From the NCBI GenBank assembly GCA_021295155.1, contig JAJTJC010000035.1, positions 62,001 to 126,000 on the forward strand: a DNA stretch of 64,000 bases, given 5' to 3'. Below are positions 18,712 to 28,688 of the stretch, in pieces. The notes below the pieces were generated by a model. That model saw only the letters and a program-made list of their open reading frames with translations. It was not told where the DNA came from and did no database searches. A program made the position numbers and the translations under genes. This stretch comes from Flavobacteriaceae bacterium D16 (GTDB lineage: Bacteria > Bacteroidota > Bacteroidia > Flavobacteriales > Flavobacteriaceae). Every line of letters begins with the position of its first letter. Within the stretch, counting starts at the first letter, position 1.

Positions 18712-19428
18712 TTAGGCATTGAAGTACTTACTATTCCAAATTGCCGGGTTAAAATTCTTACCCAGGGCAAAACCGTAAAAAATAACCACGGCTGCAATGG
18801 ATTTGAACATAAAGAAGAATATGATCCAAAACTCCGCTGTGGAATTCTGCTTGGAAAATAAGCCTTCTGGTACCATCAGGGTAGCCAGATAACTGATCAG
18901 GATTACCAAAGTACTGAGGTTAATAATATTTTTAAAAGGCCAGACGAGAATCCTTCTCAGGGGGTGCAGGTCATTTCCCCATTTGTGGATCAGGTAATAA
19001 TATCCATTACCGATAGGAGCAAAGAGTAAGGGGTCGTCCTTGTCTTCCAATTTAAAGAGCTTTGAAGGGGCGATGATCTTAAATCCTTTGATCTCTGTAC
19101 CGTGTTCCTTTTCCAGATGCTTTATTTTAGAAACAGCCTCCGCCGGGATCTGACCCTTAAAATATTTGGTGTCCAGGAATCGCAACCGATAGTCAATACA
19201 GATGTTTTTGATCTGATCGACATGAAAGATATTCTCGGTTTCCAGCAGGTCGAAATCAAACTCATTTGCTGGTTTAGCCGAAGCTCCGGAAATATTGGCA
19301 GTAATTCTGTTTTCTTTTTCCTGATCCTGCCTGAGCAGTTCGTAGACCTCCCCAAGAAGCTTATCCTCCTGAGAAGTTTGGGAACGGAGATTATAGAGTT
19401 TCTCCTCGATATTTGTTCGTGGTAACAT
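18712..19428 (-). CDS. Membrane protein of unknown function, 238 aa
   Basis: Residues 1-160 look soluble and helical (EEKLYNLRSQTSQEDKLLGEVYELLRQ at the start), with a mid-section IKHLEKEHGTEIKGFKIIAPSKLF. Two strong membrane spans follow near 170-187 (LSTLVILISYLATLMV) and 203-223 (FWIIFFFMFKSIAAVVIFYGF). The large N-terminal part is probably cytoplasmic. No catalytic motif seen; I do not recognise the family. The stop lies against the shared terminator of the ABC-F gene. Confidence 0.8.
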   Translation of the reverse strand: MLPRTNIEEKLYNLRSQTSQEDKLLGEVYELLRQDQEKENRITANISGASAKPANEFDFDLLETENIFHVDQIKNICIDYRLRFLDTKYFKGQIPAEAVSKIKHLEKEHGTEIKGFKIIAPSKLFKLEDKDDPLLFAPIGNGYYYLIHKWGNDLHPLRRILVWPFKNIINLSTLVILISYLATLMVPEGLFSKQNSTAEFWIIFFFMFKSIAAVVIFYGFALGKNFNPAIWNSKYFNA

Positions 19429-19626
19429 TTTCTTTTTTTAGCAATTGCTCCAAAATTAAACAATACGCCGGCGTTTGACAAAAACTCAAAGGAGTTAAAA
19501 TATGTTAATATTATGTTAATGTGCATAACTTTCCTGGAGTATACTTACAGCTCAATAGGTCTATATTGTATATTGTCGGGCTTTTGATACCGTTTATCGA
19601 GAGCGCCCCACAATAACTTACAGAAC

Positions 19627-20187
19627 ATGACCGTGAAATCGCTACTTCAATTTTCCCTGGTGTTATGCCTCATGGTAGCGGGATCGGTACAGGCCCAATA
19701 CTCTTCTGAAACCTTTCGTTCTCCAGCTCTTAAGCCATCCATTATAGAAAGTGAGGTCTTGATTCAAAACCACAAAACCTTGTTGGAAGCTTTAAAGATG
19801 GCAGAATTGGACAAAATATTAAAAAGTCCAGGGCCCATAACTATTTTTGCTCCTTCCGATACGGCATTTCAGAAGCTTTCCGGCAGAGCACTGGAGGAGT
19901 GGCTATCTCCCAAGAACAAACAGGAGTTGCTGAAAATGCTTACTTACCACATGGTTGTTGGAGAACTCACAGCTTCCAGAATTCTGCAGGCTATGGCTAG
20001 TGGAAAGGGCAGTGCAGTGTTTAAGACCATTCAGGGAAATGAAATATTGGCAACACTGGAAGGTACCGATATCTTACTAACAGATTGTTCCGGGAACTCT
20101 GCAAAAATCAAAACCGAAGAAACCAACCTGAGTAATGGAGTGGTTCATTTTATAGATTCAGTAATCTCTCCTGGCTCTTCCGATTAA
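19627..20187 (+). CDS. Secreted fasciclin (FAS1) domain protein
   Basis: A 186-residue protein with a signal peptide (cleaved after about QAQ, residue 24) and one FAS1 domain over about 45-182. The H1 box is seen in TIFAPSDTAFQKL and the H2 region in LSNGVVHFIDSVI. FAS1 domains mediate adhesion or binding at the cell surface. Its stop overlaps that of pheT: the two TAA codons share the TTAA at 20184-20187, leaving no room for a terminator. The 198-nt upstream region holds two ATGTTAAT repeats. Confidence 0.9.
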   Translation: MTVKSLLQFSLVLCLMVAGSVQAQYSSETFRSPALKPSIIESEVLIQNHKTLLEALKMAELDKILKSPGPITIFAPSDTAFQKLSGRALEEWLSPKNKQELLKMLTYHMVVGELTASRILQAMASGKGSAVFKTIQGNEILATLEGTDILLTDCSGNSAKIKTEETNLSNGVVHFIDSVISPGSSD

Positions 20188-22610
20188 CGCAATTCAGCAC
20201 CTAACTCTTTTTCGTATCCAGTCCTAAGCTTATTCATGATCTTATCGATCTGCTTATCTGTTAGCGTCTTTTTTTCGTCCTGCAGGGTGAAACTTACTGC
20301 GTAGGACTTCTTTCCTTCAGGCAGATTATCTCCTTTGTAGACGTCAAAAAGATCAACCTTTTTCAAGAGTTTTCGCTCTGTATTAAAAGCGAGTTGTTTG
20401 ATCTTTTCGAAGGGGATACCATCATCCAGAAGCAGGGCAAAGTCCCTTTTTACATCCGGGTATTTGGGTATAGGTCTGTACACAATATTTTGCTTAGCAG
20501 CAATCCTGGTTAGATTTTCCCATTGGAAGTCTGCATGGAGTACTTCCTGTTTAATATCAAAGGCTTTGAGGATATCTGGCTTTACTACGCCTAAAGAGAC
20601 CAGGTGGGTGTCACCCAAATAATAATCCAATGCTTCATTTAGTATCGTGGTAGATCCGGCTTTGCCTGCAAAATCCTTAATTCCGAACCTGTCAAGTACA
20701 AGATCAGTAGCAGCTTTCAGGTAATAAAAGCCCATTTCTTTCTCAGGGCTTGTCCAATCCTGTGCAGAACGAGAACCACTCAGAAGCAAGGATAGGTGTT
20801 TTACTTCCTTATACCCCTTCTCTTTTTTGTGATAAGTTACTCCAAACTCGAAAAGTCTGAGGTTGGTCTTCCGACGATTGAGGTTATGTGATATAGCCTC
20901 CAGCCCCGAGAAAAGCATCGACTGTCTCATTACAGACAATTCTTTGCTTAAGGGGTTTAAAATAGCGGTCTGACCAGCAATTTCCTCTTTTTCCAGGTGT
21001 TCTGCGTAATCGGGATTAGTAAGGCTGTTGGAAAGTATTTCATAGAAACCATTTGATGCCAGTAGTTGGCCAATGGCATTTTCAAGTTTATAATCCTCAA
21101 ACTTTGAAGAAGGAGCGATGGAAGCCGTAAGTTTCTCCGGTATGTGCACATTGTCATATCCATATACCCGCAAAATCTCTTCAATAACATCCACTTCCCG
21201 CTGAACATCTACACGGTAAAAAGGTATAAGTAAACCAAGGCCCGTTTCAGTAACACTCTTTACCTGAATGTCTAACGAGGCCAGAATGGCTTTAATATTG
21301 TCTTTAGGGATCTCCTGCCCGATCAGGGTATTGATCTTTTCGAAAGTCAGGAATACCTGTTGATCTTCCATTTTTTTAGGGTACAGATCAACAATATCCG
21401 AAGTGATGTCACCTCCGGAAATTTCACATATCAGTAAGGCTGCCCGCCGTAAAGCGTATTCCACATTGTTGATATCGATTCCTCTTTCAAACCGGAATGA
21501 GGCATCTGTGTTAAGCCCATGCCGCTTGGCTGTTTTCCGGATAGAAACCGGATTAAAATATGCGCTTTCCAGGAAAATGGCTCGCGTATCTTCCGTAACA
21601 CCGGTATTGATTCCTCCAAAAACACCGGCAATACACATTGGCTTCTCTGCATCACATATCATTAGATCCTCTTCGTCCAGCTTCCGTAGTTCTCCATCCA
21701 GAGTCATAAAAGTAGATCCGGGTTCGGCTGGTCTTACTACTATTTTATTACCATAGATACGATCCGCATCAAAAGCGTGCAAAGGTTGCCCCAATTCATG
21801 CAGGACATAATTGGTTGCATCCACTACGTTGTTGATAGGGTTTAACCCAATGGCACGAAGTCTATTCTTCAACCAGTCAGGAGATTGTTGAACAATAAGA
21901 TTGCTTATGGTAACCCCACAATATCTCGGTGCCAGACTGGAGTCTACCACATCCACATCAATTTTCAAAGAGCGGTTGGTAATATTGAAATTGCTAACAG
22001 AAGGCGTATTGAGTCCGGTATGTATCTCTTGCTGCAGGAGTCCGGCCTTTAAATCCCTGGCTACTCCAAAATGACTCATAGCATCGGCTCGGTTAGGGGT
22101 TAGGCCAATTTCAAATATCTCGTCTTCCTCAATTTCGAAGATTTCGGAACAGGGCGTCCCGGGTTTGAAGTCTTCGCTTAAAACCATAATTCCTTCATGG
22201 CTATCTCCGAGCCCCAGTTCGTCTTCGGCGCAAATCATCCCATTACTGACTTCGCCACGGATCTTACCCTTTTTGATTGTCCAGGATTCCCCTTCAGGCG
22301 TATTCAATGTAGTGCCAATAGTGGCAACAGGCACCTTTTGACCTGCTGCTACGTTAGGAGCGCCACAAACGATCTGAACGGGTTCGCCCGTTCCGATATC
22401 AACCGTAGTCAGTTTTAATTTGTCGGCATTAGGATGTTTGGAACAAGTTAGTACTTCTCCCACCACTACACCTTTCAATCCCCCTTTAATGGATTCAAAA
22501 GTGCTGATTCCTTCAACTTCCAAACCAAGAGCTGTTAATAAATCTCCGGTCTTCCGTGAATCCCAATCCAATTGGATAAACTGTTTCAGCCAGTTGTAGG
22601 ATATTTTCAT
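20184..22610 (-). CDS. pheT: Phenylalanine-tRNA ligase beta subunit
   Basis: Of 808 residues: N-terminal tRNA-binding (EMAP-like) domain with MKISYNWLKQFI, GVVVGEVLTCSKHPNADKLKLTTVDIG and VCGAPNVA; the B3/4 domain (CGVTISNL, LRAIGLNPINNVVDATNYVL); B5; and a C-terminal anticodon-binding FDX-ACB domain (YPDVKRDFALLLDDG). Together with PheS (elsewhere) it charges tRNA-Phe. Length is normal. It runs convergent to the FAS1 gene with overlapping stop codons. Confidence 0.98.
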   Translation of the reverse strand: MKISYNWLKQFIQLDWDSRKTGDLLTALGLEVEGISTFESIKGGLKGVVVGEVLTCSKHPNADKLKLTTVDIGTGEPVQIVCGAPNVAAGQKVPVATIGTTLNTPEGESWTIKKGKIRGEVSNGMICAEDELGLGDSHEGIMVLSEDFKPGTPCSEIFEIEEDEIFEIGLTPNRADAMSHFGVARDLKAGLLQQEIHTGLNTPSVSNFNITNRSLKIDVDVVDSSLAPRYCGVTISNLIVQQSPDWLKNRLRAIGLNPINNVVDATNYVLHELGQPLHAFDADRIYGNKIVVRPAEPGSTFMTLDGELRKLDEEDLMICDAEKPMCIAGVFGGINTGVTEDTRAIFLESAYFNPVSIRKTAKRHGLNTDASFRFERGIDINNVEYALRRAALLICEISGGDITSDIVDLYPKKMEDQQVFLTFEKINTLIGQEIPKDNIKAILASLDIQVKSVTETGLGLLIPFYRVDVQREVDVIEEILRVYGYDNVHIPEKLTASIAPSSKFEDYKLENAIGQLLASNGFYEILSNSLTNPDYAEHLEKEEIAGQTAILNPLSKELSVMRQSMLFSGLEAISHNLNRRKTNLRLFEFGVTYHKKEKGYKEVKHLSLLLSGSRSAQDWTSPEKEMGFYYLKAATDLVLDRFGIKDFAGKAGSTTILNEALDYYLGDTHLVSLGVVKPDILKAFDIKQEVLHADFQWENLTRIAAKQNIVYRPIPKYPDVKRDFALLLDDGIPFEKIKQLAFNTERKLLKKVDLFDVYKGDNLPEGKKSYAVSFTLQDEKKTLTDKQIDKIMNKLRTGYEKELGAELR

Positions 22611-22734
22611 AGTCAGGAATTATGGGGCCAAATATAAGGTAATGGGTTCTTAGATTCAATAAAGAATGGTTCTTTGACGACTAATTTCTAGGATTTTAGA
22701 CCATATAGCGATATTTGCATTCAAGACATTTGCT

Positions 22735-23960
22735 ATGCGAATCAAAATTATAATCATTGGATTGATCATTTTACTTCTGGGATGCAGTGAAAATCCTGAG
22801 GTAAAATACCTTAAAACAGGTAACTGGAGAGGGGCCTTGTTGCTACAGGAACAGCAAGAACTACCCTTTACCTTTAACCTGGAAATAACGGATGGCATGT
22901 ACCTAATGACCATTGAGAATGCCGAAGAGCGAATATCCGTAGACGAAATAGTTATCCTGGGGGATTCTATTACCATAAAACTACCCGTATTTGAGGGTTA
23001 TATTGCCGGCACTTTCGACAGCTTAACTATCCGGGGTGATTTTATTAAGGAAAGTCTGGATCATGTGGTTCCGTTTCAGGCGGAATTTGGTGAAAACGAA
23101 CGTTTCCCTGAAAGGGATAAAGCCACTTCCAATATCTCAGGAATATGGGAGGCCGTTTTCTACCCTGAGGAAAACGACCCTTATCTGGCTAAGGGGATTT
23201 TACGCAAAAAGACAGTCATGTAACCGGCACCTTTCGCACGGCTACTGGGGATTATCGCTATCTGGAGGGAGTAGTGGAAGGTGATTCCGCGATGCTCTCC
23301 ACCTTTGATGGTGCACACGCCTTTCTCTTTACCGCAGGAATAACGGCAGATTCTACCCTTAATGGGAAATTTTATTCAGGTAACCATTCCCTGGAACCCT
23401 TTACGGCAAAACGCAACCCTAGCTTTAAATTAACTGACGCCAATACCCTTACCTTTTTAAAAGAAGGCTATGAGGGCTTTGGTTTTGCCTTCCCAGATAG
23501 CGAGGGTACTATTATCTCGGCAGATGATGCTGCTTTTACCGATAAAGTCGTTATTGTGCAGATTATGGGTACCTGGTGTCCCAATTGTCTGGATGAAAGT
23601 AAATTCCTGGTGGAGTATCTCAAGCAGAATCCCAGCCCGGATATTGCCGTTGTGGCGCTTGCCTTTGAATATGCTAAAACGGAAGAACAGGCTTTTAAAG
23701 GAATTAATAGGCTCAGGGATCGCCTGGGCATAAATTATCCCATACTTCTTGCCCAGTATGGCAGTTCAGATAAAACAAAGGCCAGTGAAAAGCTTCCTAT
23801 GCTCAATACTGTGCTGTCTTACCCAACAACGGTTTTTATTGATAAACAAGGGAAAGTAAGGAAAATCTCCACCGGTTTTAATGGCCCCGCCACCGGACAG
23901 AAGTACCTGGACTTTAAGGAGGAGTTCATCACTTTTGTAAACTCCTTATTATCTGAGTAA
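22735..23960 (+). pseudogene. TlpA-like thioredoxin lipoprotein, split by a one-base frameshift
   Basis: Two adjacent open frames (22735-23223 and one covering about 23205-23960) make one 408-residue protein if a single T is added to the T run at 23198-23201: the first frame then continues into FTQKDSHVTGTFRT instead of reaching the TAA at 23221. Part 1 has a lipoprotein signal (lipobox LLLGC). Part 2 ends with a thioredoxin-like domain bearing MGTWCPNCLDES, the resolving pair of a TlpA-type periplasmic reductase. Either a true broken gene or a sequencing error in a homopolymer. Confidence 0.85.
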
Positions 23961-23990
23961 GGATAGGGTTAGCGCCCGGATATTGTACAA

Positions 23991-25109
23991 TTAAATGATG
24001 GTTGACTTGCCCAGCCAGATATTTTCCCGATTCAGGATGAGATTCTCTTCGCTATCGTTAATATTATTGGCAATAAAATCACCAACATATTGGGTTCCAT
24101 AATGCTGATCCGGATCAAGGTCTGGCGTAACAATACCTTTCTTCATCGATTTTAACACCGATATAACCACTGCCCTGGATTCCTCATCAAGCCCAAAATG
24201 ATCCAGCAACATGGCCCCTGACAAAATTGAGGCGATAGGATTAGCTATGTCTTTACCCTTGGCCTGTGGGTAGGAGCCATGGATAGGCTCAAATAAGGCA
24301 TATTTCTCGCCAACGGAAGCCGAAGGTAATAAACCAATAGATCCCCCAATAACTCCACCCTCATCAGATAATATATCCCCAAACATATTTCCGGTAAGGA
24401 TTACATCAAATTGTCCGGGGTTGAGAATCAGTTGCATGGCGGCATTGTCAATATAGAGATAGTCTACCGCAACTTCCGGATAGCTCTGTGCAATTCTGGA
24501 AACCACTTTCCTCCATAAGCGGGAAGATTCCAGTACGTTAGCTTTGTCTACCAGGGTCAGTTTGTTTCTTCTTGACTTTGCAGCTTTAAACGCCAGATGG
24601 CTGATCCTGCTTATCTCTTCTTCGGTGTATACGCATAGATCCGAAGCTATGGTCCCATCGGAGCTCAGGGTTTTCTCTCCGAAATAAATGCCCCCGGTTA
24701 ACTCGCGGTAGACTACAAAATCAGTGCCCTGGATCACCTTTTTCTTCAGCGGCGATTTGTCGATAAGCGTAGGGAATATCTTTACGGGGCGAATATTGCT
24801 GTAAAGATTCAGCTCTTTCCTTAATTGAAGCAAGCCCTGTTCTGGTCTGATTTTGGCATCAGGATTTCGATCGTACTTGGGGTCGCCTATGGCTCCAAAG
24901 AGCACTGCATCTGAGGCAAGACAAAGATCAAGGGTTTCCTTGGGCAGGGGAGAATCACTTTTTTCAATTGCAATGGCACCAACATGTGCTTTCTTAAAAC
25001 TGAAATTATGGCCAAAGATATCCGATACCGCAGTTAGACATTTTTGTGCCTGCGCCGTTACTTCAGGACCTATACCATCCCCAGCCAATACGGCTATTTT
25101 CAGTTTCAT
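23991..25109 (-). CDS. leuB: 3-isopropylmalate dehydrogenase
   Basis: A 372-residue NAD-dependent enzyme of the isocitrate/isopropylmalate dehydrogenase family, making 2-oxo-4-methylpentanoate precursor in leucine synthesis. It shows LAGDGIGPEVT, the substrate-loop LRKELNLYSNIRP, TGGIYFGEK, NMFGDILSDEGGVI and GSYPQAKGKDIANP. Its ATG follows the leuA stop without any gap, so the two are one operon and tightly coupled. Confidence 0.97.
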   Translation of the reverse strand: MKLKIAVLAGDGIGPEVTAQAQKCLTAVSDIFGHNFSFKKAHVGAIAIEKSDSPLPKETLDLCLASDAVLFGAIGDPKYDRNPDAKIRPEQGLLQLRKELNLYSNIRPVKIFPTLIDKSPLKKKVIQGTDFVVYRELTGGIYFGEKTLSSDGTIASDLCVYTEEEISRISHLAFKAAKSRRNKLTLVDKANVLESSRLWRKVVSRIAQSYPEVAVDYLYIDNAAMQLILNPGQFDVILTGNMFGDILSDEGGVIGGSIGLLPSASVGEKYALFEPIHGSYPQAKGKDIANPIASILSGAMLLDHFGLDEESRAVVISVLKSMKKGIVTPDLDPDQHYGTQYVGDFIANNINDSEENLILNRENIWLGKSTII

Positions 25110-26282
25110 TTATGCTATGCTTTCAATATTTACCTTACTGGATTCAATGATTTTATGAATATCGTCATCAAGAATTTCCTTTTTGCGATCCGCGAATTTC
25201 AAAAATTCCTGATAAACCTCATCCAATTGTAATTTGGTGAGTTCATAGCCAACATTCTTGGCACGGTAAGCCAGAGCAGCACGACCACTTCGCGCTGTGA
25301 GAACAATAGAAGAATGGTCTACACCTACATCTGCAGGGTTCATAATCTCATAGGTTTCCCTTTTCTTAATCACCCCATCCTGATGGATACCAGAACTATG
25401 GGCAAAGGCGTTAGATCCTACTATGGCTTTGTTTGGCTGAACTGGCATACCCATTAGCTGAGATACCATCTGACTGGTGCTGTATAGCATTTTGCTGTTG
25501 ATGTTCGTGTCTAGTTCCAGGTAAGGGTGTTGCCTGAGTATCATCACCACTTCCTCCAAAGAGGTGTTTCCTGCTCGCTCACCAATACCATTAATAGTGC
25601 ATTCAATTTGGCGGGCTCCATTGATAACCCCTGAAATAGAGTTTGCTGTAGCAAGCCCCAGGTCGTTATGGCAGTGACAGGACAAAGTAGCATTTTCGAT
25701 ACCCTTAACATGATCGGCAAGATATTTCATCTTGGCCCCATATTCTTCCGGCAGGCAGTAACCAGTTGTATCCGGGATGTTCAACACGGTTGCTCCTGCT
25801 TTGATAACGGCTTCACAAACCCGGGCCAAATATTCATTATCTGTTCTACCGGCATCTTCAGCGTAAAATTCCACATCCTCAACAAAGGATTTAGCATATT
25901 TTACTGCCTCTACAGCCCGTTCCAGGACCTTTTCCCGGGTAGAATTAAACTTGAATTTAATGTGAGAATCCGAAGTCCCTATCCCCGTATGAATACGAGG
26001 TCTTTTCGCATGCTTGATGGCTTCTGCAGCAACTTCAATATCTTTCTTAACCGAACGTGTCAGACCACATACACGGGCGTTTTTGACTATCCGGGCTATT
26101 TCAGATACCGATTTAAAATCACCAGGGCTTGAAATCGGAAACCCAGCCTCGATCACATCTACACCCAATTCATCCAGTCGGCGTGCAATCACGAGCTTTT
26201 GCTCAGAGTCTAACTTACAGCCGGGAACCTGCTCCCCATCTCTCAAGGTGGTGTCAAAAATCTCTACCTTATCTTTACTCAT
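25110..26282 (-). CDS. leuA: 2-isopropylmalate synthase, short form lacking the leucine-sensing domain
   Basis: A 390-residue DRE-TIM metallolyase with the [20 protein letters not shown] and [13 protein letters not shown] motifs; it condenses acetyl-CoA with 2-oxoisovalerate, first step of leucine synthesis. Classical LeuA is about 510-560 residues because of a C-terminal regulatory domain; this protein stops after the linker region ([15 protein letters not shown]), so feedback inhibition through that domain should be absent. Homocitrate or citramalate synthase are related; leuB next door supports the leucine call. leuC and leuD are not in the window. Confidence 0.93.
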   Translation of the reverse strand: MSKDKVEIFDTTLRDGEQVPGCKLDSEQKLVIARRLDELGVDVIEAGFPISSPGDFKSVSEIARIVKNARVCGLTRSVKKDIEVAAEAIKHAKRPRIHTGIGTSDSHIKFKFNSTREKVLERAVEAVKYAKSFVEDVEFYAEDAGRTDNEYLARVCEAVIKAGATVLNIPDTTGYCLPEEYGAKMKYLADHVKGIENATLSCHCHNDLGLATANSISGVINGARQIECTINGIGERAGNTSLEEVVMILRQHPYLELDTNINSKMLYSTSQMVSQLMGMPVQPNKAIVGSNAFAHSSGIHQDGVIKKRETYEIMNPADVGVDHSSIVLTARSGRAALAYRAKNVGYELTKLQLDEVYQEFLKFADRKKEILDDDIHKIIESSKVNIESIA

Positions 26283-26428
26283 TATATTTGTATAATAGTT
26301 GACTTAAGTACGAAAATATACTTAGTGAAATGATCTGTCTTGGGTCCAAGGAGGCATTTACAACGTTTATTCACTTTTACTGTATGCTAAACAACTGTTT
26401 TTCAGTTATTTAAATCGATTTTTTTACG

Positions 26429-27973
26429 ATGACAAATGTCCACAAAGACGCTTTGTTTGTATTGGTTAAATCCTTGTCGAAATCGGAAAAACGACAGTTC
26501 AAACTTTATGTGGGCCGTTTAGGAGTAAATACGGATGCCAAATTTTTAGCCTTGTTTAACCTTCTGGACAAAATGAAGGCGTATAATGAAAAGATCATTC
26601 TGGACAGTGGAATCGTAAAGAAAACACAACTATCCAACCTTAAAGCACACCTGTACAAACAAATCCTGGTGAGTCTCAGGCTCAATCCGGTTAACCAAAA
26701 TATACGTGTGCAGATCAGAGAACAACTGGACTTTGCCACTATCCTGTATCAGAAAGGCTTATATAAACAAAGCTTAAAAATTCTGGATAAAGTCAAAGCG
26801 GTAGCTATTGATAATGAGGAGAAAAACATTGCCTACGAGATTGTAGAGCTGGAGAAGGTTATAGAGACCCAATATATTACCAGGAGCATTCCTGACAGGG
26901 CCGATGAACTGGCCATCCAGGCGAAACACCTCTCGGATCAGAACGCACTTACCAGTCATTTGTCCAATCTATCACTTCAACTTTATGGCATGATGCTCAA
27001 GCTGGGCTATGTCCGTAATGATGAGGATTTTCAAAAGGTAGAACGGTATTTCAAAATGCATATGCCGGAGTTTAAGCTTGAAGATCTCGGTTTCCGCGAG
27101 AAATTGTGGTTGTACAAAGCGCATTTATGGTACAGCTTTCTTATTCAGGATTTCCTGTCCTGCTACAAATTTGCCAGCAAATGGGTCGAATTGTTCAATG
27201 AGAATGAACGTATGATCTCCCTGCATCCGGTCTTTTATTTAAAAGGCAACCACTACCTGCTGGAATCGTTATTTTTTGTAAAATACAGTACCCATTTCCG
27301 AAAAACACTGGAAAAACTGGAAGAGGTCGTTGGGCGCAAAAGTTTTCCAAAGAACGATAATATCGCTTCCCTGATCTTCTTATATGTGAATTCCAATAAA
27401 TTGAATTTACATTTTATGGAAGGTACTTTTGAAAAGGCGCTATACCTGGTAAAGATCATTGAGTACGGAATTAACAAACACCTGGATCGAATAGATGAAC
27501 ACCATATTATGGTCCTTTATTACAAAATTGCCTGTTTATATTTCAGCATTGGCGACAATAAGTCCTGCATAGCTTATCTCAAGAAGATTATCAATAACAA
27601 GAACCTTAAAATGCGTGAAGACCTGATGTGCTTCGCCAGAGTGTTAAGCCTGGTAGCCCATTATGAGGCAGGGATGGATTATCATCTGGAGGTGCAGCTT
27701 CGAAGCACTTACAAGTTTCTGCTTAAAATGAACGACCTGCATGCAGTTCAAAAGGAAATGATCAAATTTTTAAGGAGTCTGGGCGATATTTATCCTCATG
27801 AACTGAAAGCGGCTTTTCAGGAGTTATATGACCGACTTAAAGTATACGAGAACCACCCTTATGAAAAACGGGCTTTCTTGTATTTGGATATCCTTTCCTG
27901 GTTGGAAAGTCATTTACAGAATAAACCAGTGTCCCAGGTTATTCGTGAAAAAGCACTTGCCCTTACCCGATAA
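26429..27973 (+). CDS. Conserved alpha-helical protein of unknown function, 514 aa
   Basis: Soluble, all-helical protein with TPR-like spacing of pairs (FATILYQKGLYKQSLKILDKV, LYYKIACLYFSIGDNKSCIAYLKKI). The opening (KDALFVLVKSLSKSEKRQFKLYVG) and the C-terminal WLESHL region look conserved in character but I do not recognise a named family. No signal peptide or membrane span. It starts 146 nt from leuA, divergently, and is convergent with the pseudouridine synthase, only 10 nt from it. Confidence 0.85.
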   Translation: MTNVHKDALFVLVKSLSKSEKRQFKLYVGRLGVNTDAKFLALFNLLDKMKAYNEKIILDSGIVKKTQLSNLKAHLYKQILVSLRLNPVNQNIRVQIREQLDFATILYQKGLYKQSLKILDKVKAVAIDNEEKNIAYEIVELEKVIETQYITRSIPDRADELAIQAKHLSDQNALTSHLSNLSLQLYGMMLKLGYVRNDEDFQKVERYFKMHMPEFKLEDLGFREKLWLYKAHLWYSFLIQDFLSCYKFASKWVELFNENERMISLHPVFYLKGNHYLLESLFFVKYSTHFRKTLEKLEEVVGRKSFPKNDNIASLIFLYVNSNKLNLHFMEGTFEKALYLVKIIEYGINKHLDRIDEHHIMVLYYKIACLYFSIGDNKSCIAYLKKIINNKNLKMREDLMCFARVLSLVAHYEAGMDYHLEVQLRSTYKFLLKMNDLHAVQKEMIKFLRSLGDIYPHELKAAFQELYDRLKVYENHPYEKRAFLYLDILSWLESHLQNKPVSQVIREKALALTR

Positions 27974-27983
27974 ATAACAGTCA

Positions 27984-28685
27984 TTAATCAGACAGGCATA
28001 AATCCCACAACAGACTTTGGGGCGGAGAAGCCTCAATAGCCAGGAGTTCCTTTTTAACAGGATGTACAAATTTGAGTGACCGGGCGTGAAGGTGTATACT
28101 TCCATCCGGATTACTTCTGTCGTACCCGTATTTAAGGTCCCCTTTTATCGGGCATCCTATTGCTGTCAGTTGAGCTCGTATTTGATGGTGTCTGCCTGTA
28201 TGCAGATTAATTTCCAGAAGGGAATATCGGTCCAGGGTCTTAATGAGCCGATAATCCAGAATTGCTTTTTTACTGCCTGGAATTTCTTTGGTATGTGGAT
28301 ACGACTTATTTTGCTTGGGATTTTTTTTTAGCCAGTGCGTAAGGCTGTCTGCTTCTTTGGGAGGTCTGTCCTTTATAATTGCCCAGTAGGTTTTCTCAGT
28401 CTCCTTCCCGGCAAATAACTTATTGAGACGAGCAAGTGCTTTGGAGGTGCGTGCAAACACCACCACTCCTGAGGTAGGCCTGTCCAGCCGGTGTGCTACT
28501 CCCAGGTAGACGTTTCCGGGTTTTTTGTATTTTTTCTTGATGTAGTCCTTGACAATTTCGCTCAGGGGTTTATCACCTGTTTTATCTCCCTGAATAATAT
28601 CACCGGGGCGTTTATTGACAGCAATAAGATGATTGTCCTCGTAAAGAACCTGGAGGTTCCTGTCGTTGCTAAGGATTTTTGCCAA
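27984..28685 (-). CDS. RluA-family RNA pseudouridine synthase
   Basis: A 233-residue enzyme that isomerises uridine in rRNA or tRNA. The RluA catalytic motif AHRLDRPTSGVVVFA (Asp in HRLDRP) is present, with GRHHQIRAQL and the C-terminal KYGYDR region. The start is TTG at 28685-28683: an in-frame TAG (the panB stop) lies six bases upstream and no ATG is near. It is coupled to panB by a 3-nt gap. Confidence 0.93.
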   Translation of the reverse strand: MAKILSNDRNLQVLYEDNHLIAVNKRPGDIIQGDKTGDKPLSEIVKDYIKKKYKKPGNVYLGVAHRLDRPTSGVVVFARTSKALARLNKLFAGKETEKTYWAIIKDRPPKEADSLTHWLKKNPKQNKSYPHTKEIPGSKKAILDYRLIKTLDRYSLLEINLHTGRHHQIRAQLTAIGCPIKGDLKYGYDRSNPDGSIHLHARSLKFVHPVKKELLAIEASPPQSLLWDLCLSD

Positions 28686-28688
28686 AAC

